Below the pieces are notes generated by a model. It was not told the origin of the DNA and searched no databases. It saw only the letters and a list, made by a program, of their open reading frames with translations. The translations under genes were made by a program, and so were the position numbers. Positions 44,293 to 54,244 of a DNA stretch of 64,000 nt are shown piece by piece (the first letter of the stretch is position 1; every line of letters begins with the position of its first letter). This DNA comes from Lyophyllum atratum (taxonomy: Eukaryota > Basidiomycota > Agaricomycetes > Agaricales > Lyophyllaceae), in assembly GCA_014905825.1 (NCBI GenBank), contig JACGCN010000018.1, forward strand, positions 806,001 to 870,000, written 5' to 3'.

Positions 44293-46251
44293 ATGGCAGA
44301 CACGCAAATGCTGGATTTCTTGAAGTTTGACACGATCCACAACGTCGCGCCACCGAAGGACTCCACCCGCCTCAGCCCCGCCATTCTCGAATTCATCGAG
44401 ACGACCGTCGGTGAAGTATACACCCGCCCAACTCTGAAACTACTCCCAGTCTGACCATTATACCAGTCGCCCGAAACACTCCTGCAACGCCCTGCGGTCC
44501 AACCCCCACCTGTTGACGATGCCCTGCCCCTAACCCACTATTTCGTCTCGTACGTTTGCTCCGCCCCGCCATCCGCGCATAGTTTTGACCTTCCTTGAGA
44601 CACGCGTAGATCCTCGCACAACACCTACCTCCTCGCGCGCCAGATCATCGGCCGCGCCTCTGCCGACCCCTACACAGCCGTCATCAACCGCAACGGGCGC
44701 TGCGTCGGTCCGTCCCCTACCCATCTGCCCTCCCAAGCCCCCTGACCCACGTTACCTTACAACAGAGATCGACGTCTGGCCCTCCTCTAAAGGCCTCATC
44801 GTCACCCACGGTCACACCTTCAGCAAAGGTGTCTCCTTCGAGAGCGTATGCTCTGCCATCGGCGCTGCGGTCGACCCGGGCGACTGGCCCGTCCTCGTCT
44901 CGCTCGAGTGCCACGTCGATGTGGAGGGACAGAAGGAGCTCGTGCGCGTTATGCGCGAGGCGTGGCGTGGCAAGATCGTGGATGGGCCGTTGGAGGGCAT
45001 CGACGATATGGAAGTTGCACCGAAGCATCTCATGGGGCGGATTCTTTTGATGGTGCGTGGATCTGTGTTACTCCAATGCTACAACGGTGACTCTGATGAA
45101 TCGTTGTAGGTTGAATATTATCCACCCACCGCGTCTGGCACGGGCGTTGAATCCGACTCTTCCTCTTCCTCCTCGTCTTCGTCCGACGAAGAGGAAGAAG
45201 ACGCAGACGAAGAAGCCGGAGCCACTGCCTGGCCCAAGAGAACCCCGAAACACGTCCACGCGCGCATCTCCGAAGAGCTCGCCCAGCTCGGATACTACGC
45301 GCGCAGCATGAAACCCCGCAAAGGCTGGCTCGAACAAGGTATGCCCCCACCCTCCCCCCTCCCCCCACTCCCTCCCTCTCTAATTCCCACCTCTCTCCAG
45401 AAATCACCTCCCCCAAACACATCCTAATCAACATCTCCGAATCCTCCCTCTCCTCCCTCCTCAAGCTCCCCCCCTCCCTCTCCCTCCTCCTCGCGCACGC
45501 CCAACGGCACCTCCGGCGGATCTACCCGCGCGGCACGCGCATCGGGTCCTCCAACCCCAACCCGCTCCCGTTCTGGCGCTCCGGCGCGCAGGTCGTTTCG
45601 CTTAATTGGCAGAGCTTTGATCGGGGGATGCAGGTGAATGAGGGGATGTTTGTGGGGGGGCCGGGGTGGGCGGTGAGGCCGAGGGGGGGGAGGGGGGTGG
45701 AGGGGGTGTGGGAAGGGAGGAGGAGGGTGGTGGGGAGGGTTGTTGGGGTTAGCTCGTGTAAGGGCCTTCGGTTCTTTGGGGCCTCGTTGCTGATTTGATT
45801 TATTATGGGCAGTGCCGCCGCCGAATGGGCGGGCGGGGAAGACGTATGGGACATATGTGTGCGCGCAGCTGATGCATGCGGAGGGGGATCTGGAGTGGCG
45901 GTCGAGTACGGTGGGGACGCGGGATGTGCCCGGGGCTGGGGCGGATGTGATGTGGGATGAGGAGTTTGAGTGGGAGTTTGGGCCGGATGAGTTGGCGTTT
46001 TTGCGGTGCGTCGACGTCTTTTGATCTCTCTCTATCCTTGCGTTCCGTCTTGGCTCAACCTTATCATTGTTAGGCTCGTCATCTCAGAGGACGAGTTTGG
46101 GCGAGACGACAAGATGGTCGTGTTCTGCGCGCGCTTGGCGTATCTGCAGACCGGGTGGCGCCTCGTACGGATGTTGGATATGAAGGGCAAGGCCTCGAGC
46201 GCGAGTGTTCTTATCCATCTTAGTATGTCGGACGTGGGTGCGCAGGTATAA
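44293..46251 (+). CDS. Phosphoinositide-specific phospholipase C (X, Y, C2)
   Basis: Eight exons (44293-44415, 44467-44549, 44610-44707, 44766-45052, 45110-45338, 45401-45757, 45813-46005, 46074-46251) join to 515 residues. The X box starts at THYFVSSSHNTYL. Residues matching the known catalytic and calcium-binding set of PLC-delta are present: His71, Asn72, Glu102 and Asp104 (EIDVW), His118 (GHTFS) and Glu149 (SLECHV). An acidic Ser/Asp/Glu linker (about residues 205-230) separates it from the Y box ([21 protein letters not shown]). A C2-like domain ends the protein. The enzyme would cleave PIP2 to diacylglycerol and IP3 at the plasma membrane. There is no PH domain and no clear EF-hand region before X, so it is a minimal form; an upstream exon could have been missed, but the 51-60 bp introns and the ATG look natural. 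Confidence 0.88.
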
Positions 46252-47181
46252 CGACATGGGAAAGATTGTGATTTTGGACCTAGCCGTACCACAATTACTA
46301 GTTTGGCAGTGGTCAAAGGATAACTTCTGGGGTAGGTTGTTAATAACGATAAAGCGACGAGGAAAGTAGCAGATTCTCCGGCGACAGAGTGCATTGATGT
46401 CCGTGCACGCAACGCGTCTTCACGTTCGTGCGCGTAACGCGTCTTGTTCACGTGCGAGCGATCACTGATGACGCGACGACGCGTGACTTTCGTCTACGCG
46501 TTCCTCAAACCCCGAAAACCTTTAAACCCGACTAAAATTGAACCTGTTTCCAACATACAGTGGCAAGTATACGGCTAATGTTACATATTCTAGTAACTAT
46601 CAATCGGAGAACAACCTCCTGAGCACCTCAAGGGTACACAGCACTTACTAATACTACTTTTATAGTTCATGATATCGCATGGGCAATTGTGATCACGAGA
46701 TGACAGGTGTACAGCCTACAGCCTGCAGGCTGTTACGGTACAGGCGTAACAGGGCAGTGCAGGCACGTTGCACCATACTTGGATGGCAGCGCACAAGCAG
46801 CGCAGGACAATCATACCGGGAGGTGCGAAATTTAGGACCGCCTCAAATCTCCTCAATCTAGCTCCCAAACTATGAACATCAGACTCGTCGAGAACTAAAA
46901 GTTACTCGTTTTGGAAACTACTCAGGTCCGTCTCAAATCTTGACTTCCCCATGTATATGCCGCAGTCCATGCTGTATGCCTGTAGCCTCACTCAGCGCTT
47001 CTTCTCCTGCCACAAGGTGCACCTACCTCGATGCCACCTCTTCGCAAGGAGACCTCGTCTCTACCGGCAGTACGCTCTTGCAATGTCGTTGTAGGGTGGC
47101 CGCAGTTAACTTTATGTCCATGTCAAGGTTGAACCCGCACGGCGGGCGACAATTTTAGGGCCGAAAAACCACGATCGAGGG
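46252..47181. other. Intergenic, includes the unresolved 5' end of the NLR gene
   Basis: No separate gene is supported. The start codon of the NLR-like gene is not visible in its first recognised exon, so a short first exon probably lies in the last 100-300 bp here. Confidence 0.35.
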
Positions 47182-50041
47182 TTGTCCGCCTTGAACAATG
47201 CGATCCAGACGATCAATGTCGTGAAGGAGCTTGTGCCTCTTGATCTGGCCAAGGGGGTCCTTTCGACGGTCTCGGGAATCCTGGGGATCATTAAGGTGCG
47301 TGGATGGTCCAAGCAACACATTACCGAAACTCACACCTGCCTACCACGCAGAACACGATTGACAACCAAGACGACTTTCGGGACCTTGCAGACCAATGCC
47401 AGAAGATTAGTCTTGTCATTTGGCGTGCTACCGCAGGGACTCCGGAGGACGAGATCAGCCTGACGATACGACGAGCTTTATCAGAACTGGAGATGTAGGG
47501 GTACCTATCTGGCATCGGCCATGTGTGCTTACTTGGACATCAATCATAGGTCGGTGAATGGAATTTGGGAAGCGGTGCAAGAGAAGACAGGACAAGGTCT
47601 CGGCTCAAGGGTTTTCCATGTTACAATAAACCGGGGGACTATTCAAGAATGGGAGAAGGAGTTGGACCGCTTCCTGACTCTCTTCAACGTGAGTCCTACA
47701 TTCTCTCGAGGAGAGAAATATCCCAATGTGATACATTCTCCAGACTGAACTCAATATTGGGGCCAACTTGAAGCTAGACGAGCTTCTCGCATCGTTTGAG
47801 GAGTTTCGGATGACAACGAAACTACATGCGTAATGTCCTTCTCCTTTATAGACGCTCCGTGCACTTATGGTTTCACAAAGAGACATCCCATTGCCAGATG
47901 CTCTCCCAGCGAAGCCAACGATGTTCTTCGGAAGAGATGACCTGGTCCGAAGCAGCGTGGAATCTCTCCTGAACTATCGCCACGTTGCTCTTATCGGAAC
48001 TGGTGGCATGGGGAAAACGACTATCTCCCGAGCAGTCCTGAACGACGATGCAATCGCCGCCAAGTTCGGCGACCGGAGATTTTTCGTACGATTCGATGAC
48101 ATGGACGCATCCCTAATTACATTCGCAACGTTCCTTGACCGCATTGCGGGAGCGCTGGGAATATCAGCATCGACGGCCAACACCCGTACCTTGGTAATAA
48201 AAGCCCTTTCCGCATCCGACGTACTTCTTGTACTCGATAACGCTGAAACCTTTTTGGACGCCGCTTTGGGCACTGGTCGAATAGCTGACTCCATCGAGGA
48301 GTTTGGCGCCACACCTAATGTTGCAATAATGCTCACAACTAGGACCACTGGGCTTCCTCCTAATCTGATATGGGAGCGGCTTAGCGTCCCCGCTCTCGAC
48401 GAAAGCGCCGCCTGTGCAGCATTCACGACAATTTACATCCCGCCTATTGAACCCTCCATCCTTAGCCAATTGCTATCAGCAATTGACTTTCATCCGCTCT
48501 CGATCAATCTCCTCGCACAGGTAGCAATGCAGAATCAATGGTGTCCTCAGGAGCTGGTTGCTGCATGGGATCGCCAGAAAGCTGCTCTTCTTAACAACGG
48601 GAACAGCAAAATTCAAAGCATAGCCATGATGATCGAGTTATCTCTCAATTCTCCTTCCGTGACCAAGCTCGGTGACACCGTTTGGGAGCTTTTACGAGTC
48701 ATTGCTTTCCTCCCCCAGGGTATCAGCAAGACGCAATTGACTGCGATGTTTCCAGACACTTCAAATATAGAATCATGCGCGGAGCTTTTGTACAAGCATT
48801 CACTAGCATACTACAAAGGCGACTTCATCACACTCCTTGCGCCCATCCGATTATACATAACGGCCCGTTACGCCGCGGATGCCTCCGTCTTTCCACTATT
48901 CACACGAGTTCTCTCGTACTACGTAGTCCAGCTCAATGCCAAAGAAGTCGATAAATCGCTCATACGGCACGAGGATGTCAACATCGAACACGTTGTTGCA
49001 TTTCGCCTTGGCTCCAAAGATCCGATGGTCAGGGAGAGTGCGTTATACCTTGCCGTGAAATTCATTCGCGCCCTTGACGTCCACCAACGCCGCCCAACTG
49101 CATTGATACGTTCAGTTATTAGCGCAGATCCTTTTGGCGATTCTCAAACGGTATCCTGCTTAGGCCTTGTCAATTCACGCCGTGCGAAGCATGGGATTAC
49201 GAAGGGGGTGTGTCTACACGATCTTGCATTCCTCCTGCGATCGGTAGCACCAATTGACGCTGAGGAGCTCTATCGGGAAGCACGAGATATCTTACTCAAT
49301 TGTCATGGGCTTGTTGCACGACAGTTTCTAGAGATGACCGACTTGTGCCTTGGCACTCTTTATCGAAGCCAAGGAAAATTCATCATGGCTGAAAGGTCAT
49401 TCAGATCCGCACTGCAGCATCGCCCGCGCCTGTATATCAAACTCCATTGGGACCGCCGGCTCGAGGCGTGCATATGCCTTCATCTTGGTAGAGTGATGAC
49501 ATTAAGGGGGACGCCTGGCGCTGTCAAGATGTGTCTCAGCGCGTTAGCAAACTTTGAAAAGGACGACGTGGGCATTTTTGGGGCCTGGATGGCGGCTGGA
49601 TATGCCGAACTTTATCAAGGCAGCAACCAGAAGGCGAGGGTCTATTTCCAAAAGGCATTAACGAAGATATCCGAACAAGAGACGGAAAACTATGTGATAG
49701 CTCTCATGTGGATGGCGGAAGCAGCACAACGACGACAAGACATCTCGGAGGCGAAGAATCTACGCAAACAAGTGCTTGATATCCTCCAGACAGCCCCAGA
49801 TGCCGACTTCCCCTACGCCAATCAGGTCATCGCCATGATCGCCACATATTTTGCCATGGAGGGAAACGTCATAGAAGCTGAGGAGATGATGGTTCCCATT
49901 CTCACGAAGGCTTCGGAATCAGTGAATTGCGACGTTTACACGAGACGTTGCCTCTACTTGGCGGGCTGCATCAAGCTATGGGGAAACGACCTCCACCGGG
50001 CCGAAGAGTTTTCAAGAAGACGATCGAGTCCAGCGATTTAG
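47182..50041 (+). CDS. NLR-like protein: N-terminal helical domain, NB-ARC, TPR; frameshifted
   Basis: Recognised exons are (start unknown)-47295, 47352-47494, 47550-47688, 47744-47829 and 47881-50041. The N-terminal helical part (LVPLDLAKGVLSTVSGIL, DQCQKISLVI, FHVTINR) is typical of Agaricomycete NLRs. The NTPase has a P-loop GTGGMGKTT, Walker B VLLVLDNAE, MLTTRT and FHPLSINLLA. About 250 residues of TPR-like repeats follow (LYRSQGKFIMAERSFRSALQ, YAELYQGSNQKARVYFQKAL). Fungal NLRs sense foreign or non-self cues and can trigger incompatibility or cell death; the ligand is unknown. Near 50009-50012 (GAGTTTTCAAG) one base appears to be missing: the native frame adds about ten aberrant residues and stops at 50041, while the expected C-terminus (KKTIESSDLGSEL to a stop at 50268) is in the next frame. 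This may be an inactivating mutation or a sequencing error in the T-run. Confidence 0.82.
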
Positions 50042-50268
50042 GCTCGGAACTCGTCGTCAATGCACGCGCAGTACGGGCCCTTGGAGAGGTCGCGCTTCTT
50101 CAGAAGAGTTTTGCGGCCGCAAAGATGCGCTTTGAGGAGACCAAAACTCTCTGCGATTTTATGGGAGTTCCTCCTGTGCATCTGCATAACGATCATGCTT
50201 GCTACATGCTCAGCGACAGGTTTGAGGGCTGGAAGCTATTTTTGGACGGCCGCCTTCCTTCTGGTTGA

Positions 50269-51073
50269 ATGTACGTCTCTACTCTACCTAGTCGCTCTTG
50301 GATTGCTTTACTTCCTATATCTGTTATGACAGTATGTACTCGGTTGCATTGGATGGTTGCGTACTACTAGTATGATACTATCATTTGGAAAAGAAAACAC
50401 CAGAGCGAAAGTTCAATTCAAGATCGAGTTTGAACCAGGCGTTCGCAGCGTAGTTGCCCATACCCTTGGCAGCAGGGACCGCAGGGGACCCCCCCAAGAA
50501 TTTTGACGGGCAACTGGTCCCGGAGGAGACAGTGCTCATTCCAGTCGGTCATTAAGTTAGTCTCTCCTGCACAGACACAGTTAATCATTTCTCCATTCTT
50601 TGGTTCGCCTCGGAGAATCAAAGTCTCTATGCAGCCACCGTCAGCTGCCGTCGCGTACTTGTACTTATTTGACCTTATGTGTCCTTCAACCTCACAAAAG
50701 ACGCTTACACCCCACTGACACGGTATATCGTCTGAGCCCCCCAAATGCTGCATACTCATTATCACTCCTGCGAAATATGCTATTATTCTGTGCTCTTCCG
50801 CAAATCTGGCGATAAAGGTCTGAAAATGTGTCCGTGTAGAGAAGCATACTATTGTGGGTGAGTAAAAACTCCGCGGCCCGTACGTTGCCTCATTATCTCA
50901 GGAAGATAACATTCTAAAAGGCCAGACCACCAATTGGCGCACTGGAAGATACACAAATACACATGCTACACTAAGCTTCATAAAGAACCGCTCACTGCGA
51001 TGGACTCTGCAGTTAATTACGTTCTACAATTCCATGATACCTCCCTTGTCGAAAGTGCCTAGTCAGGGCGCTC
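50269..51073. other. Intergenic with one doubtful small minus-strand frame
   Basis: Apart from the small Cys-rich frame at 50418-50759, nothing here is supported. The stretch separates the NLR-like gene from a short hypothetical gene. Confidence 0.35.
50418..50759 (-). CDS. Doubtful small Cys-rich hypothetical protein
   Basis: This is an intronless frame of 113 residues from the ATG at 50759. It has nine or ten Cys (IPCQWGVSVFC, GGCIETLIL, INCVCAG, VPCGPCC) and no signal peptide. I recognise no family. Its Cys content and even composition make it more than random, but a partial gene or chance frame is equally possible. Confidence 0.3.
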   Translation of the reverse strand: MSMQHLGGSDDIPCQWGVSVFCEVEGHIRSNKYKYATAADGGCIETLILRGEPKNGEMINCVCAGETNLMTDWNEHCLLRDQLPVKILGGVPCGPCCQGYGQLRCERLVQTRS

Positions 51074-51565
51074 ATGAAGGAGGACATCGATGTCGATTTT
51101 GCGGCCGCCTTGACCAAGAAGGCTGTTGTTTTTACTATTCAACAGAAAAAAGAGGAGGAGTCTATGGAGGTTGCAATTGCTGCAGGGCGCACCCCTACAT
51201 GCAGAATATCAGTGAAGGATCCCGAACCCTATGTCGTTTCGCTCGAAGGGTCAGCCAAGGAGCGCGGATATGAGTTTCCATATTTTGAGAATGCTTGGGA
51301 TCGCAGGTTGCGGCTTGAAAGGGGCGATCATGTGTCCGTGTCGATGATATTCCTCCCAACTGGTCGAGCCACCGCAAAGCGTGTTAACGGTGAGCAGCTG
51401 TTCGTTTGGGACATCGTACGAAATAAAGAGAGGACAACGACCAACCCACCTATGATCTACTGGAGTATAATGATGCTTAACACGAGGATCGATTTGGAAA
51501 TTATGGAGGACAAGAAGAAGGCCCAGGGTAAAGGCGGAGAGGACGAAGCGACACGGGAGAAGTGA
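51074..51565 (+). CDS. Hypothetical protein, intronless, 163 residues
   Basis: The frame has a protein-like composition with alternating hydrophobic strands (KKAVVFTIQQ, CRISVKDPEPYVVSL, RGDHVSVSMIFLPTG) and a charged Lys/Glu/Gly-rich C-terminus (KKKAQGKGGEDEATREK). There is no signal peptide or membrane segment. I recognise no family. The ATG at 51074 is the first in frame that keeps the acidic N-terminus; an upstream exon cannot be excluded. Confidence 0.5.
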   Translation: MKEDIDVDFAAALTKKAVVFTIQQKKEEESMEVAIAAGRTPTCRISVKDPEPYVVSLEGSAKERGYEFPYFENAWDRRLRLERGDHVSVSMIFLPTGRATAKRVNGEQLFVWDIVRNKERTTTNPPMIYWSIMMLNTRIDLEIMEDKKKAQGKGGEDEATREK

Positions 51566-52511
51566 GGAGGGTCTTACAAGTTCTCTCTCATGCATAGCAG
51601 GTATAAGGTCTGCGTCGGATAGCACATAGGTCCGTAGACAGCGTAGCCTCGATAAGATAGGACATAGTATATGGTCTGTAGACAATGTAGCCTCGATCAA
51701 TATATTCCTCTGGGAGGGCTTTCGTCCAGGAACAGAGGTACGGTTCCAATCGCGAAGTCAAGAACTGATGGAGAGACACATCCAAGATAGACAGCTGTTG
51801 AACTACGACACAGGACTAGTGACCCTAAAATGCGTTCGATTTTGGCTAGGACAGGGAAGATAGCATCGAACTGACTGTAATCGTTTTGGCGCATAGTAGA
51901 GGCTTGAAGCGGGACCGAGACATATCCCCGACTGGTGCCGGACCTCGGCGTCGGACTTTTAAAGAAGGAACATGCCAATCCCGCGCATTCCGTTTTGATT
52001 CCGTGAAATTCCAATGAAGGGTCATCCCAGCTTTAACGTGGTCGTATGACGCGGCCTCTGACCCCGAAGCGCCCAGAACTTGATGATGGATGCGTCAAAA
52101 GAGCCTATCTATTGATTATGTATCGTAAGTAAAGAGGAACGTGCACAAGTTACAATGGAGTGGTATCGGTATAAAAATCAGAAACAGAGGAGAAGAGGCG
52201 GTGGTAGACCTTGTAGACCCAGAGTGAACAATTAACCGAGAGAGTGGGGACATCTACAATATGATAAAGATGGTCACGAGTGAGGACGTACGTATAAAGT
52301 TGGATCCACAAGGCAGCGATGGGCTTGACAGGTGGGTACCTCGAGATAGTAGAGAGTATCGGTCAAGATACAGGTTTGGGTGCCTGTAACTGAAGTAATA
52401 GGTCCCTGCACGCCTCAAGTCGGGAATCCGATCCACAGGATACAGCGAGCGAACGTAGCGCAACAGTGTCGGAGAGGATGGGTGGCGCCCCGCGGTAGTA
52501 TATATCTGAGT
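51566..52511. other. Intergenic, convergent 3' ends
   Basis: No gene is supported. Short direct repeats are visible at 51609-51700 (two copies of a stretch around GTCTGTAGACAATGTAGCCT and its variant). Confidence 0.35.
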
Positions 52512-54065
52512 CTATATCCATCTCCCCTCGCGAGTTTCCAGTTCGATAATCATCCCTTCCTTGACGAGTTGCTTCATATGGTCCAACTGGTCCTGATCAC
52601 CCGCTTCAAACACGGCTTGAGCAATAGTCTTGAACTTGAATGACTGTAGCTGTGCAACTCTGTCCAGGCTCCCGATTGTGCCTTCCGCGCCGACGCCCAT
52701 CCAGCGTGCGTACAGCATGTTCGCCATGGCAAGGACATTGAACTCGGCTGCGCCAGAATATGCGAACTCTCGCAGGGCTGGCAGGATGTACCGTTGCGAG
52801 CGCAGTATGGCAACGTTCTGTGGATTAATGACGCGAATGGTGTCGTTGGTGATGCGTTCGAGGTCGGTGAGGTGAAGGGAAAGGAGGGAAGGGGTAGCCT
52901 GGAGGCATTCCCAGAGCTGCCATTCGGAGATACGAACGGCATTGAGGGATAGGCGTTCCAGGACGCAGGAGGAGCGGACCATGAGGGAGATAAAGCTCCA
53001 GTGCGGGAAGGTATTGCCGGTAACGTGAAACGAGAGGTCGAGGGCATTGGGAATGCGAATAGTGTCGAGGAGCTCGGAGATGGGCGTGTTTGTGAAGCTT
53101 ATGACTTCGAGCGATTGGAGGCTCGGGGCGAGAATGGGAGTGGGGTTGACGACGTCCGAACGCGTTATGTTCTCGAATATGCAATGGGTAAGGTTGGGCG
53201 CTGTTCGAAGAAGCTCCAAGCACTGTTGGACGGTGGTGGGGTTCAGGCGAAGACGCGTAATGTGGTCCCAACGGAGGTCAAAGGAATTGTGCGGGAAGCC
53301 TAGGAGCTGGACGTCTCGCAGATGAGGTGCGAGAAGGAACATGTCCATGGGAGTCGCAACATCTTCCACCTGGATCGCAGCAGACGTCAGCAAGGGGAAC
53401 TTCTTTGGGATTAAGTTGGAGAAGTAAGGATCAGCGGGGAAGAAAAACGGGACGTCGAACTTGACGGTTCGCCATCGCTTTGAGCAACGCGCTACGGCGT
53501 CCATAATGTGGGTCACGTCGCGATTGACATTAGCACCCTCCGGTCTGAGCCTGAGATGAATTGACAAGGGTAAGTTGGATGAGCGGCCGATCCATTCCTC
53601 AAGCAAGTCGACATGGTTCGATGTAGGGCGTGTTACGTTCAAGTAAATATTGTTCCAGAGCCAGGGCATCGTCCACGCGAGGTTCCGCCACGCCGTGCAG
53701 ACCTGACCGAGAAGGAGGGGCGATTCCGTCCCTTCCGTTTCCCAAGTAGGCGGAAAGCACGTGGTGAATATTTCGGAACATAGCTCGATGGGAAGCGAAA
53801 GCATCGGAGAGAAACGACGGTTAATCTTGCGTTTCAGGGGGACCCGTCTCTGGACTAGTTTAGTGAGCAAGGCCTCGACGCGCAGAATTTCGGATTCGAG
53901 TTCAACAAGTTGCTGTCGGGGATCGTCGATGCATGGTTCGGAGACGGAATGGACTTGTGCACAGGAAATGGACATCCTGGGGTGCTGGTCAAGGACTGAT
54001 ACAAGAACATGGCAGAAGAAACGCACCTGGGAAGGGTAAGAGGAAGGGATGAATGCATGGGACAT
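52512..54065 (-). CDS. F-box-like protein with coiled coil and LRR region
   Basis: The product is a single exon of up to 517 residues. An N-terminal heptad-like segment (QQLVELESEILRVEALLTKL) precedes the F-box-like motif (LSLPIELCSEIFTTCFPP), and GQVCTAWRNLAWTMPWLWNN follows. This is the classic Agaricomycete arrangement in which a short coiled coil sits just before the F-box. The rest is leucine-rich. It would act as a substrate adaptor of an SCF ubiquitin ligase. Two starts are possible, 54065 and 53975 (MSISCAQVH); the later one lies nearer the conserved region. It differs from the gene at 743, which lacks the coiled coil, so it belongs to another subfamily. Confidence 0.8.
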   Translation of the reverse strand: MSHAFIPSSYPSQVRFFCHVLVSVLDQHPRMSISCAQVHSVSEPCIDDPRQQLVELESEILRVEALLTKLVQRRVPLKRKINRRFSPMLSLPIELCSEIFTTCFPPTWETEGTESPLLLGQVCTAWRNLAWTMPWLWNNIYLNVTRPTSNHVDLLEEWIGRSSNLPLSIHLRLRPEGANVNRDVTHIMDAVARCSKRWRTVKFDVPFFFPADPYFSNLIPKKFPLLTSAAIQVEDVATPMDMFLLAPHLRDVQLLGFPHNSFDLRWDHITRLRLNPTTVQQCLELLRTAPNLTHCIFENITRSDVVNPTPILAPSLQSLEVISFTNTPISELLDTIRIPNALDLSFHVTGNTFPHWSFISLMVRSSCVLERLSLNAVRISEWQLWECLQATPSLLSLHLTDLERITNDTIRVINPQNVAILRSQRYILPALREFAYSGAAEFNVLAMANMLYARWMGVGAEGTIGSLDRVAQLQSFKFKTIAQAVFEAGDQDQLDHMKQLVKEGMIIELETREGRWI

Positions 54066-54244
54066 GATAAGGTCTTTAAGTAGATTTCCCGTTTTCCAAT
54101 TCTGAGGAGAGCCGCCCGGCTTTGGGACTCCGCTCCGGCGATAAAGGGAAGAGAGTCATGTCATACTTGTGTTTGTCGACCACCATCTCCTGGCCCATCT
54201 TCAAGACAATCCTGATATTAGGCCCCCGTTTCGCAGTGAATTCG
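54066..54244. promoter_or_regulatory. Probable bidirectional promoter
   Basis: Only 179 bp separate the divergent start codons of the F-box gene (54065) and the FHA gene (54245), so both must share this region. No specific element is assigned. Confidence 0.4.

Noticed and set aside
43902..44423. A 173-codon minus-strand frame
   Set aside because: It overlaps the first exon of the PLC gene, whose plus-strand reading gives a recognisable enzyme.
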